A stretch of DNA of 64,000 bases. It comes from Scalesia atractyloides (taxonomy: Eukaryota; Streptophyta; Magnoliopsida; Asterales; Asteraceae). How positions within the stretch are numbered: position 1 is the first letter of the stretch; every line of letters begins with the position of its first letter. The stretch lies in contig CAMTDV010000013.1 of assembly GCA_947069175.1 (NCBI GenBank), positions 14,179,001 through 14,243,000 of the forward strand. The letters are read 5' to 3'. The notes below the pieces were generated by a model. That model was not told the origin of the DNA. It made no database searches and saw only the letters and a program-made list of their open reading frames with translations. Of this stretch, positions 24,962 through 36,108 are shown one piece after another. The position numbers and the translations under genes are program-made.

Positions 24962-24979
24962 TACCTCCCACTACACCAT

Positions 24980-25449
24980 TTTACCTAATTTTCATCACAT
25001 GCTTATGTGTACGCCACGTGTCAAAAAAAAGCACATATCTCATCACCACAGATGATCTAATAAAGAAGCTTGAACCTAAGTTAGAACTTATTTAATAAAC
25101 GAGCTTGAGCTTCATATAGCTAGCTTAATTAGGCTCACAAGCTAAAACGATCATATTAATTTTATATAACTATAATACTTTGTATGTAATTTAACAACTA
25201 CATATTTACATAACAAATATCAATATTTAAATAACAAATATCAATTATTTATAGAGTTATAACAAATATAACTATAAAATATTGTTTATGCTATACATGT
25301 ATAAGAGGTTGGAAGTGTGCGAAGCGTAAAAAGACTTCTCAACTAAGGGTATTGTAGGAAGAGCCAATATAGTTGATTTATAAACCTGTTTTTCTACCGA
25401 TTTTTAAATGACCTAACTTTTTCATACGTTAATATTTTTTAAAATAAAT
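24980..25449. other. AT-rich spacer
   Basis: Nothing recognisable apart from weak 'gcttgagcttcatatagct' words around 25060-25140. Confidence 0.35.
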
Positions 25450-25975
25450 TAGATTTAATTACAAGTTTTATCCTTTATGTTTACACCGAATTGCATGCGT
25501 TGTCGTTTAGCACAAAAGTTGACAAGTTTTATACTTAATGTTTCAAAATCTTGCACGTTTTGTCCTTTGAGCCCATCCCAGTTACAATTTAAGTTAAATC
25601 AGGGTATTTTGTAATTTTAGTAAACAAATGAGGGTACCTGTATAATTTAACCATTTAATTAAAAACATATGTTAATTAAAAAAACAAAAAAAGAGTGAAT
25701 TTCAAGTTTTGTCTTTGATCTGTTTTCACCATTTTAATTAAAAACATATGTTTTTCAATTAACATATATTTTTAATTAACTGGTTAAATTACACAGGTAC
25801 TCTCATCTGTTTAAAAAAATTACAAAAATACTCTGATTTAACTTAAAATTGTAAGGATAACACGTGCAAGATTTTGAAACATAAGTATAAAACTTGTCAA
25901 CCTTTGCGCTAAGGGACAGCCCCTGCTGCAATTTGGTGTAAACATAAAGGACAAAACTTGTAATTTACTCAATAA
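25450..25975. mobile_element. Foldback element, about 0.5 kb
   Basis: The left arm (from 'taattacaagttttatcctt' at 25456 to about 25690) is the reverse complement of the right arm (about 25745 to 25970, ending 'aacttgtaatttactc'). The arms are about 230 bp with a loop of some 60 bp. Both carry 'gtttacacc' and 'gttttatac' blocks. No coding frame. The transcript of such an element would fold into a long hairpin. Confidence 0.8.
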
Positions 25976-27024
25976 ATTATGCCTTAAAAACGAGCATTTT
26001 ACTCTCTTTAATTTGAGTATGTCATTGTTAGAGTTTTTTAATATTTAACTTTTCAAAGCTATGCGATTATGTGTTTTTGTATAACGACGTTACAAGATTA
26101 TAGTACTGGTACATAATTACGTAATATACATTTTATGTAAAGCACTATAACATTACGTGATTTTGTAACATTACGTGATTATGTATCTGTACATAATTCA
26201 CTTCGTGGGTCTTCACACAATATTATAAATGAAAATCAAGTAATCACGTTAAACTTGTTTTCAAATAAAGAGCATATTATATAATTACGTACTAGCATAT
26301 AATCACGTTACGTTATACTTGTTAGTGAGTATAATGCATACTACGAATTAGGTAATGTTATATAATCATGTATTCATGTAGCTTGTAAACTTTTTATAAA
26401 TTAAAAGTTAAATTCTAGCAGTAGCCTACTCAAATTAAAAAGAATAAATACTCGTTAATATGATGTATTTCTTTTAAAATATATAATTGTATAAAAAATT
26501 ATTGTCGTATAAAAATCATGGGGAGAGTGGGTTAAAACGTCAACAATAATGGGTGTTCCTATTTTGCTCTTTTTCTACTTGTTTCACTTGTTTGTGTTAC
26601 AGGATTTTCAGATTTGGAGACCACCAAATCAACAACCATTGGATTGCTTGATCAATAATCTATGCCTTATTCTACACTTTGCACAATAACCATTGTTGTA
26701 CATGAACCTTCCCCTATATATAATTCAATATGTTGTAAATAAAATAATTAAATTATTCATAAATAATTAAAGAGTTGAGTGCACGCTTATAACAAAGAGC
26801 TTCAGATGAGCCATAATCGAGCTTGACTCAACTTATTTACATTAGAGACGGTAAAAAAAAAGCTCAAGCCTGATGAGTTACTCGAAACCCGATACATCCA
26901 AAACTGGTATGTACCTTGTATCTTATATTGTCTATATTCTAAAATTTCCAAAAATCAAACATATATTTTGTCATTATCATTTAGCAAAATTTATATTACA
27001 CTACAATAGTCTTTGAATGTATTT
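25976..27024. other. AT-rich intergenic DNA
   Basis: Short 'acgtgattttgtaacatt' and 'ataatcacgtta' words recur at 26090-26360 in both orientations, a weak low-complexity repeat. No gene is seen. Confidence 0.4.
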
Positions 27025-27890
27025 TTTTTTATTTTTTGCAGAAGTTAAATAACGACAATAGCAACATGATTATAAAGTCATAACTAGTAAACGAGAGACA
27101 GTGGGATTCAACGTCGGCGTTATTAATCAAAACTTTATAAAAAAAAACTAAAAGCGTTAAAAAATTCACTGTCACAGTAGAAAATTCGTTAGAAGCTTAA
27201 AAATATATAATTTTATTAAAGTTCAAGGATTGTAGTCTAAATCCCATAAGAAAAGAGAAATTTATTGAAGTTTAGAGTCTGTATAAATTTTTATTAGAGT
27301 TTATAGAAATGTAACTTTGATAAAACAAAATAGGTTGATCAAAGTATAAAGTACAAAGGTGTAAATAAAATTTTTCACTAAACAACAAAACATTCACTAC
27401 ATATAAAAAAGCTTTTTGTGGCAAAACTCAACTTATGGAAACTTACTATTCCCTAAGTTAGTTTAATGTATTTTTTTTGCAGAAGTTAAATAACGACAAA
27501 AGCAACATGATTATAAAGTCATAACTAGTAAACGAGAGATCGTGGGATTCAACGTGGGCATTATTAATCAAAACTTTATATAAAAAAACTAAAAGTGTTA
27601 AAAAATTCACTATGTCACACTAGAAAATTCGTCAGAAGCTTAAAAAATTATATAATTTTATTAAATTTTTAGTCGTTGTATCTAAATCGCTAAGAAAAAG
27701 AAATTTATTGAAGTTTAGAGGCTGTATAAATTTTTATTAGAGTTTATAGAAATGTAATTTTGATAAAAAAAATAGGTTGATCAAAGTACAAAGTGTAAAT
27801 AAATTTTTTTCGCTAAACGACAAAACATTACTCCAATAAAAAAACTTTTGTGCAAAACTCACTTATGGAAACTTACTATTCCTAAGTTGG
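27025..27890. repeat. 441-bp tandem duplication
   Basis: 'gaagttaaataacgac' at 27041 recurs at 27482. The two copies continue alike through 'actagtaaacgagaga', 'gattcaacgt' and 'gaaacttactattcc', differing by small indels. Confidence 0.85.
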
Positions 27891-27894
27891 TTTT

Positions 27895-29215
27895 TAAATA
27901 AATAAATAAATAATAAAAATAAATAAATTAAAAAATTAAATAAATATTAAATAATAAATAATAAATAAATAAAATAAAATATGGATAATATATGGTTGAA
28001 ATTTCAAAAGCGAAACTGATTACGTTACATTACTAGAAACAACACAAACACTCAATTATCCTTTTTACACTAAAAGACCTCAAATTCCTTAATTACATCG
28101 TGTATAAATTATGGATGGTAAAATAGATGGGTCGGACAAGTTTGATAATAAGTTTAGAATGGTTAAAATACATTGTGTTAGAATGAGTTAAGATATATTG
28201 GGTTAAAATGAGTTTCAGTAATGATAAGTTAAAAAACAAAAAAAAATTAAAAATATTTAAAATAAAAAAAGATTGAAAATTTTAATCCCAAAAATTAGAC
28301 TAAATTGCAAAAACTAAAAAAAACCCTTAAAAATCCCAAAAATAAAAATAATAAACTTTAAAGGTATTAAAAATAATCAAATATATCCCAAAAAATTAAA
28401 AAAATAAAAAATAATTACAACTCGAAGAACTGTAAAAATCAAAAATACCAAAAATAAAAAAAATTGTAAAAAATAAAAAAATTCTAAAAAATAAAAGAAA
28501 CCTAAAAGAACAAAAAAAAAATCATCTAAAATTCTAAAAATAAAAAAAGTTCTAATACTATAAAAAATTAAAATCTAATATCTAAAAATCTTCTTTCAAG
28601 CTTATAAAATATAGATTTTCAACAGTTCAGGCTCATATATAAAAAAATAATTAAAAAACTCAAAAAAATCTTAAAATAAAAAATCACAAAAAAATCAAAG
28701 AGTTGTAAAACAATTCAAAAGAATATCTAAAATAAAAACTAAAGAAATAAAAGAACTCTAAAGTTTCAAAAATTATAAAAATATTGAAAATTCTAAGAAA
28801 AAAATTTTAAAAAATAAAAATTCTAATATTAAAAAGTTCAAAAAATCCAAAAAAAATTATGAAAATAAAAAAAATCTAAAAAGTAGTTTAGAATTCTTTT
28901 TGATATTTTTGATTTTTTGAATTTTTTATTTTTAAAAAATGATTTTTATTTTTAGAATTTTAGATTTTTAGCTATTTTAGATTTTTTTTTTATTTTTTTG
29001 GAGTTTTTTTAATATTTTGATTTCTTTAATTTTAGAACTTTTAGAAATTTTGAACTTTTTAGAGTTTTTTTTACTTTTCTTTATTTTTTTTTTTTATATT
29101 TTTTGTTTTTATTATTCTTTTATTTTTTATAAGTTTTTATTTTTTATTTTTAGAATTTTCTTTTATATTTTTATATTTTTTTATATTTTTAAGTTTTTAA
29201 TTATATTTTATATGG
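27895..29215. repeat. A-rich then T-rich low-complexity block
   Basis: 27900-27975 is an 'aaataaat' tract. From about 28230 to 28885 the + strand is a degenerate series of 'aaaaataaaaatt' words with almost no T runs; from about 28890 to 29210 it switches to 'tttttatttttagaatttt'. The block is therefore a large imperfect A/T inverted repeat with its centre near 28885. The 67-codon frame at 29017-29220 is a by-product of the T-rich half. Confidence 0.75.
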
Positions 29216-29688
29216 ATTGATCTGGATAGTAATCCATCCATTTAAAATTATTTGTGTATGGATCGGATCTTGATCATCTATATCTATGCATGATAGGTTT
29301 ATGTTAAACTAATCCTACTACTTAATTAAGGGATTTTAACCCATCTTGGTTTTATCTTATAACCATCTTAAACCTACTCTCTTTTTTTATCCAACACTTT
29401 AGAACCTATCCTAACCTAGTGACTAATTTTGTTTGGCCATCTTAACGCATCTTAAAATTTAAAATGCCTATATCAACCAAAATAGAATGGATGGCTTATT
29501 TTGTCGGCCTAATTAAAATTGTTCCCAATGTATTTGTAACGCCCTAACTAAGGACACCTCATGGTCGGTAATCACGATGGGCTTGTTTTGCCAAGCCTAA
29601 TTAAATCGTTCCCCATTGTATTTTTAACACCCTAAACTAAGACACCTCATGGTCGTAAATCATAAGCATAGATAGTTTAGGGCTGTAT
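29216..29688. other. Spacer left of the Copia element
   Basis: 'cctcatggtcg' recurs within 29540-29660 in two related segments of about 90 bp ('ttcccaatgtatttgtaac' and 'tccccattgtatttttaac'), a small direct duplication. No gene. Confidence 0.5.
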
Positions 29689-31141
29689 TGTGGGAATCGT
29701 TCGCGTTAAATAAATAAAAACTTTTTATAAATTCGAATTACAATAAGAAAAATAAAGTGTAAATTACAATACTTTTACAATGAAATAATCGAAATACAAG
29801 AACAAAATTCAACAGAAAGGAGTTCTTGGCTGAGGATCTGTGTTAGACACGGGTCCTTAAACAAATTTCGAGTCCCCCAGAGAACTCGTTTGTTTCCAGG
29901 ATACAACAGCCCAAGCAGTTGCACTGCCGGAGATGACAACAACCCGAAGGTGTACCTTACTGCAAGAAAGGAGAAAGAAAATTCTGTAGAGAATTTGATG
30001 TGTTCAAGGTGTGTCTTCTGTGTTGAGGTGATGCTGTATTTAATATGCTTCCGGTTGAAATAGTCAAGGAATTACTTAATGAATTAAATTGCATTAAACG
30101 TCTTTAATGCACTTTAATTCGTCAGTTAATTCCTGTCAAGACCTTGACTCGTCTGTTTCCACTGTGAAGTGTAACTGATCTGTCATTAACTCTGGAAGCA
30201 GCAGGTCGCGCGCGCGCGCCTTTTATACGCCAGCCTGCTGGTGCGCGCGCCAGTGTGGCTCACATCCTGCGCGAGCTTACTGGTGCGCAACCCCTTGCGC
30301 GAGCATCTTGCTCCAGAGTCCTATGCGTGTGCGCCAGTAGGGCACATCCTGCGCGAGCCTACTGGTGCGCCAGCCTTGTGCGCGCATCCTTGCTTCACAT
30401 CTTGCGCGAGCCTATTGGTGTGCCAGCCCTTGCGTGCGCACGCCACGTCACCAGGGAACCATCTGGTCACGCCACACAGTCGCGCCATACTGGTTTACTT
30501 TGGTGCGCTGCGCGCGCGCACGTCTGGCATCTGCTGCGCAACCTGGACTGCCTGCACCATGCGCCACTACCTGTGTACCTGCGCGCCCCTTGCCACGTTT
30601 CCTTCCAGGGTCTGCGCCACCTGGTCCTTGCAGCTTTTGCTGAGCCATGCGCGCGCGGTAAAAAATACAAAGGCGGCTCTCAAGCGGCTCGCAGCGTTGC
30701 GAGCGTGCAAAGTGCGCCATCAAAGCGCCACATTGCGCCCATCGCCCACGCCCCACGCGCGCGCAATGCGGGTTAGGGTGCTCCGCACCCTTCACGAGTA
30801 CACTTAGTGTGTGCTTCCATGAAACAATAAGGAAGGAGTGTTCTCACTTAAATACTCATTTAAGTTTCATCACTCTTCCTATGTGGGACAAGATGCTACT
30901 TTCCCATTTATTTCAGCATTTAATGTTTCAACCACCTAACTTTGAGCATCAATATCTCATTCATCTTAGCTCCGTTTTAGACGTGGTTTAGTTTGTTGCG
31001 AAGCTCTTCCAACATAGAACACAAACCCGGAAATAAATATCTATATAAACCTCAGTTTATAATATTTATTTATCGTCCAAAATTAGGAAATACCCATTTC
31101 CTATATTTGTGAAAATTGCTATTTTCACTAAATTTCCAACA
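29689..31141 (-). repeat. 3' LTR of the Copia element
   Basis: Homologous over its whole length to 36109-37714 but shorter. It has many one-base losses, one fewer copy of a 42-bp duplication and fewer GC-rich array units. GC-rich array at about 30210-30780. Confidence 0.9.
30210..30780. repeat. GC-rich tandem array inside the 3' LTR
   Basis: Units containing 'gagcctactggtgcgc' start at 30273, 30355 and 30408. CpG-dense sequence stands out from the AT-rich surroundings and creates long accidental open frames on both strands. These frames are not considered genes. Confidence 0.8.
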
Positions 31142-31156
31142 ATCCCCCACATGAAT
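31142..31156 (-). other. Polypurine tract of the Copia element
   Basis: On the - strand 'catgtgggggat' directly precedes the 3' LTR start TGTTGG, the position of the plus-strand primer in LTR retrotransposons. Confidence 0.75.
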
Positions 31157-31697
31157 GGAAATCGATCTTTCCCATTTCAAGTTTCAACGATACAAATTCA
31201 ATAGTCAAGTATTGCAAGATAGGTAGGCGTAACCTTTGAACCCTTTTTTGTGAAGCATACTTAGCCTCCTAGGGTCTTGTAGACGCGGTGTCTTTGAACA
31301 ATCCTCCATTTATGTAGGCGACAATATACATTCACACAATACTCTGCCTAGTTTTGTCATCTCCTCATGGTTGTGTCCGTTCATGGTCATGGAACACTTT
31401 CCTGGTTCTGCGAGAGCTCTAGGATTTGCGCCTCCCCACAAATCCATTCGTAGCGACCCCACTTCTCTCTAACATAGGTGATTCGTCGAATCATTAAAAG
31501 CATCATGGTTAATTTGATTTCCTCAAATCCTTAACCTCAACATGCTTAACCTTACTTCATGTCCACTGATTGGAATGGACTAGGAAGTATATAACTCCCT
31601 TTATGAATCTTTTGGGGCACCCCCTACAGTGACTCCCTTTGGGTTTATGATTAAGTTTGCCTATTGAACCTAGATCTTGGGATCCCAGTCAACTAAG

Positions 31698-34260
31698 TTA
31701 GGTTTCCCTCATACTCCCTTCATCCATGGGCTTTAGTCCCATTCCTCTTGACGTCGTATAAACTAAATCTTTGCTTAAGCCTTTCGTTAACGGGTCTGCA
31801 ATATTCTCTTTTGACTTCACATAGTCAACCGAGATAATTCTCATTGAGATTAGTTGACGTACTGTGTTGTGCCTACGTCGAATGTGCCTTGATCTGCCAT
31901 TGTACATAGTGCTTTATGCTCTCACAAGCGCTGATGTATTGTCACAATGTATGCAAATCGCCGTCAACGGCTTTGGCCATCTTGGAATATATTCCACAAA
32001 TTGACGTAGCCACTCCGCCTCTTCACCACTTTTATCTAAAGCGACGAACTCGTATTCCATCGTGGATCTAGCTATAATTGTTTGCTTGGACGACTTCCAA
32101 GCTATAGCTGCTCCCGCAAGTGTAAACACATATCCACTTGTCGATCTATGATCCTTTATATCCGAAATCCAGTTCGCATCAGTGTATCCTTCGATCACTG
32201 CTGGATGACGGGTATAATATAATCCGTAATCTTTCGTGTATTTATATATCTTAGCACCCGTGTGATAGCTTTCCAATGATCATCATTTGGATTACTAGTG
32301 TATCTACTTAGCTGCTTACTGCATATGCTAAGTCGGGTCTAGTACATGTCATTAGATACATGAGACTACCAATGATCCTTGAGTACTCTAACTGAGTAAC
32401 TCCTTCGCCTCTATTTTTCCTTAGACGTTGAGTATTATCAATCGGAGTTCGAGCTATACTCGTATCTTCCGAATTGAACTTCCCAAGGATCTTGTCCACG
32501 TAGTGAGTTTGACTTAAGATAAGACCATCTTGCGTTCTAGTGATTTTTACACCAAGAATCACATCCGCTAAGCCCATGTCTTTCATGTCAAACCCCGCTT
32601 TCAACATGTCTTTAGTTGAGTTGATCATATGATCGTTACTCCCAATGATAAGCATATCATCCACATAAAGACATAAAATCACGTAACCTCTTGGTGTGTC
32701 TTTATAGTAAACACATTTGTCGCACTCATTTATTTTGAAACCATTGTCAATCATGACATGATCAAACTTTTGGTGCCATTGTTTTGGAGCTTACTTCAAG
32801 CCGTACAAAGACTTGACCAATTTACATACTTTTCCCTCTTTTCCTGGGCGGAAAAACCCTCGGGTTGTTCCATGTAAATTTCTTCTTCTAAATCGCCGTG
32901 TAGAAATGCGGTTTTTACATCCATTTGGTGAACTTCCAAATTTCTTAAAGCCGCAATTGCAAGAACCAATCTTATAGAGGTTATTCGTGTCACAGGTGAG
33001 TAAGTATCAAAGTAATCTAGACCTTGTTTTTGTCTAAACCCTTTTATTACTAGCCTCGCCTTGTATTTATCAATACTTCCATCAGCTTTCATCTTCCTTT
33101 TGAATATCCAACGATATCCAAGTGGTTTACAACCAGGTGGAAGATCTACTAACTCCCAAGTATGATTTTGCAATATAGAATCAATTTCATTCTTAATTGC
33201 TTCTTTCCATTGAGGTCCTTCCGCGGAAGAAACAGCTTCGCTATATGTATTGGGCTCACCCTCAACCATATAGCTCATGAAGTCTGGCACAAATGATTTT
33301 GCAATCCTTGGCCGTTTACTTCGTCTAAGGTCACCTTGGTCGACCTCTGGTCGATCATGTGTTTCATCTAACCACGTAGATGAACTTGGACCTGCTTCAT
33401 CAACCATTGTTGGTGAGGTTTCATGTGGTTCTCCTAGCATAGGAAACACATGTTCAAAGTATGAGACGATGTTAGGATTTGCCTCCATGATAGTGTTTAC
33501 GTGGACATCGGGATTCTTGAACTCATGTACAAGAAAACGATGTGCACTACTTTGATGTGCATATCCTATGAATACACAATCAATAGTTTTGGGTCCTATG
33601 CTAAGAGTCTTAGGAGGTGGTACAATCACCTTTGCTAGGCACCCCCACACTTTCAAGTATTTGTACGAAGGCTTTCTTTTTCTCCATAACTCATATGGAG
33701 TTTCGTCCCTATTTTTAAGTGGTATCTTGTTCAAAGATAATTCGCTGAGAGAATCGCGTCCCCCCACATTTCTCGGTTCACACCCGAACTGAGCAACATG
33801 GCGTTCATCATTTCTTTTAATGTACGGTTCTTATGTTCCGCAACGCCATTTGATTGTGGAGAATAAGGAGGTGTACACTCATGTAGAATGCCACTTTTTG
33901 CGCATAAATCCGCAAAAGGTGCGACATATTCACCTCCTCGATCGCTTCTAACCGCTTTTATCTTCTTTTTAAGTTGATTCTCAACTTCGTTTTTGTACAA
34001 GATAAACTTTTCTATTGCTTCATCTTTACTTTTAAGTAAATATACATAGCAATATTTAGTACAATCATCAATAAACATGATAAAGTACTTATTTCCTCCA
34101 CATGTGGGAACCGCTTTTAAATCACATACATCGGTATGAATTAAATCAAGGGGTTCGGTTATTCTTTCAACCGATTTAAACGATGATCTTGTAAGTTTGG
34201 ATTCTACACATGTTTCGCATTTGTAATCGGAATCAATATGGAATGTTGGTATCATATTTA
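31698..34260 (-). pseudogene. Copia pol region: integrase, reverse transcriptase, RNase H (broken)
   Basis: Successive - strand pieces carry: integrase (34255-33731: zinc-region CETCVESK, core 'HTDVCDLK', 'VRSDRGGEYV', 'YSPQSNGVAEH'); the integrase C-terminal part and start of reverse transcriptase (33767-32796: 'YKARLVIKGF', 'YSPVTRITSIR', 'QMDVKTAFLHGDLEEEIYME'); the catalytic YVDD region (32754-32308); and RNase H (32276-31698: 'WKSSKQTIIARSTMEYEFVA', 'HCDNTSALV', 'DYVKSKENIADPLTKGL'). The pieces lie in different frames or are separated by stops. Compared with an intact element of about 1300 codons, all domains are present but none are joined. Short + strand frames here are shadows. Confidence 0.9.
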
Positions 34261-34279
34261 ATTTAATTAAACGTCGTAA

Positions 34280-34930
34280 TTAATTAAAATTTACATGTCC
34301 TAATCTACCATGCCAAACATTTGAAGACTCAATCATGTAAGTAGAAGTAGAAATTTCATTCATGTTTTTCTTGGTGTTAACCACCGTTACATTCATTTTG
34401 AACATACCATTAAGGGCATAGCCCTTTCCAACATACATTCCACGTCTAGATAAAACAAATTTGTCCGATTCAAACACTAGACGAAAACCAAACTTGTTGA
34501 GCATCCAACCCGATACGAGATTCTTCCGTATATCCGGGACATAGAGGACTTTGCTCAACGTGAGCTCCTTGCCAGAAGTCATCTTCAAGATCACTGTGCC
34601 TTCACCCTTGATGTCGGCGGTAGCTTTATTTCCTATATAAAGCTTTTCTTCACCCGTTGCTTCCTTGAATGTTGAGAAAAGAGCCTTATCTCCACAAACA
34701 TGGCGGGTTGCACCCGTGTCAACGAATCATCCTGGTGGGTTGGCGCCCACCACGTTGACTTCTTCAATCATAACCGCTTCCTCGGTTATCATTGCAATTA
34801 AAGGCATACCATCCTCATCAACCATATGCGCACGCTCACGCTTAGGTTTCTTGCATTCGTTAGCACGATGCCCCGTCTCGTTACAATTGTAACAAGTACC
34901 TTGGAAAGGCGCAAACTTCTTTTTTCACAG
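34280..34930 (-). pseudogene. Copia nucleocapsid zinc knuckle and aspartic protease (broken)
   Basis: A CCHC zinc knuckle (C-Y-N-C-N-E-T-G-H-R-A-N-E-C) is readable at about 34850-34895. The protease active-site segment F-V-D-T-G-A lies at about 34710-34730, but the residue usually tryptophan just before it is a TGA stop. The GAG-pre-integrase segment ('NVWHGRLGHVN') closes at 34280. Confidence 0.85.
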
Positions 34931-35711
34931 CCCCCTTTCTTGGTTCAAGGTTGTTAACTTTTGCTTTCCCTTTGTCCTTTTCGTTAGTTTACCCCTTTTG
35001 CCTTTGGAGGAATTCCTTACTTCCACCATGTTTGCTTTAGCCGCAGCTTGCGCAATGGTGCCTTTTAGAGCGACCTTGTTGTCTTCTTCGATTCGAAGAC
35101 GGACCACAAGTTCCTCCACCGTCATTTCCTTTCGTTTATGTTTTAGGTAGTTTTTGAATTCTACCCACGAAGGAGGCAATTTTTCAATTATTGCTGCCAC
35201 TTGAAATGTCTCGCTAAGAACCATGCCCTCAGCGTGGATGTCATGAAGTATAATCTGCAACTCTTGGACTTGGTTCATAACAGTCTTGTTATCGACCATT
35301 TTAGTCCAAGAAACGGGCGACAACATATTTCTTTGTTCCCGCATCCTCCGTTTTGTACTTTTTGTCCAAGAGATCCCATAATTCTTTGGAAGTCTTGACA
35401 TTGTAGTACACATTATACAATGCATCCGAAAGGCCATTAAGCACATAGCCTCGACATATGAAATCCGTATGCTTCCAAGCATCAACCGTGCACTGAGGTT
35501 GGGGAGCGGTTTCAGTCAAGAACCTCGCAAGGTTCATGGTGGTCAAGTAGAAGAACATCTTCTGTTGCCACCTCTTGAAGTGGAGACCCGAGAACTTCTC
35601 AGGTCGTTCAGCATGGTTTGCCATTGTGGTCGCTCCCACAGTGTTGGCAGGTGTTCCAACGACAAGGTTGTTAACATTCGTGTTCACGTTTTTATTGTTT
35701 TCAGTCGACAT
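34925..35711 (-). pseudogene. Copia gag (frameshifted)
   Basis: The start at 35711 gives MSTENNKNVN and then the Copia gag signature 'ERPEKFSGLHFKRWQQKMFF'. The frame is lost near 35310-35300 and continues in another frame to 34925 ('EKLPPSWVEFKNYLKHKRKE', then a lysine-rich tail). Together these cover a usual-length gag. Confidence 0.88.
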
Positions 35712-36108
35712 TCTGAAAAGTAAAATTATTTTAATCCGAAATTCTGTTTTAAACCAATAAAAACAGAAGTAAACTCTTAATTTTAATTTACCACGAATTT
35801 ACCGTTTGGCTTCTAAGTCCAACTTTGAAGACCAAAACAGAAAAACTCTTATAATTTTTAGCGCACACTTACTGTTTTGCTTCTAAGTCCAACTTTGAAG
35901 ACCAAAACAGAAAATTTTTAAAGTAGTTTTAAGAACGAAACGAAGTAATCCGAAATCGTTTTCAACCAAAGTCGCTCATTTGAAGATGAAAACGAAAAGA
36001 AAAAAAATGTTTTTAAAACACAAACTGAGTGAGACAAAACTTGTTTGAATCACAAACGGAGTGGTTTTGATTCTACACGAACAATGTTTTAAAATTTTGT
36101 TTTAAGAT

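Noticed and set aside
30241..30807. Open frame of 188 codons (and overlapping frames on both strands)
   Set aside because: It lies entirely in the GC-rich tandem array of an LTR. Low AT content makes stops rare in all frames and the translation is repetitive, with no domain. The same holds for 36728-37374.
33277..35760. Several + strand frames of 60-92 codons
   Set aside because: They are antisense shadows of the Copia gag-pol region on the - strand.
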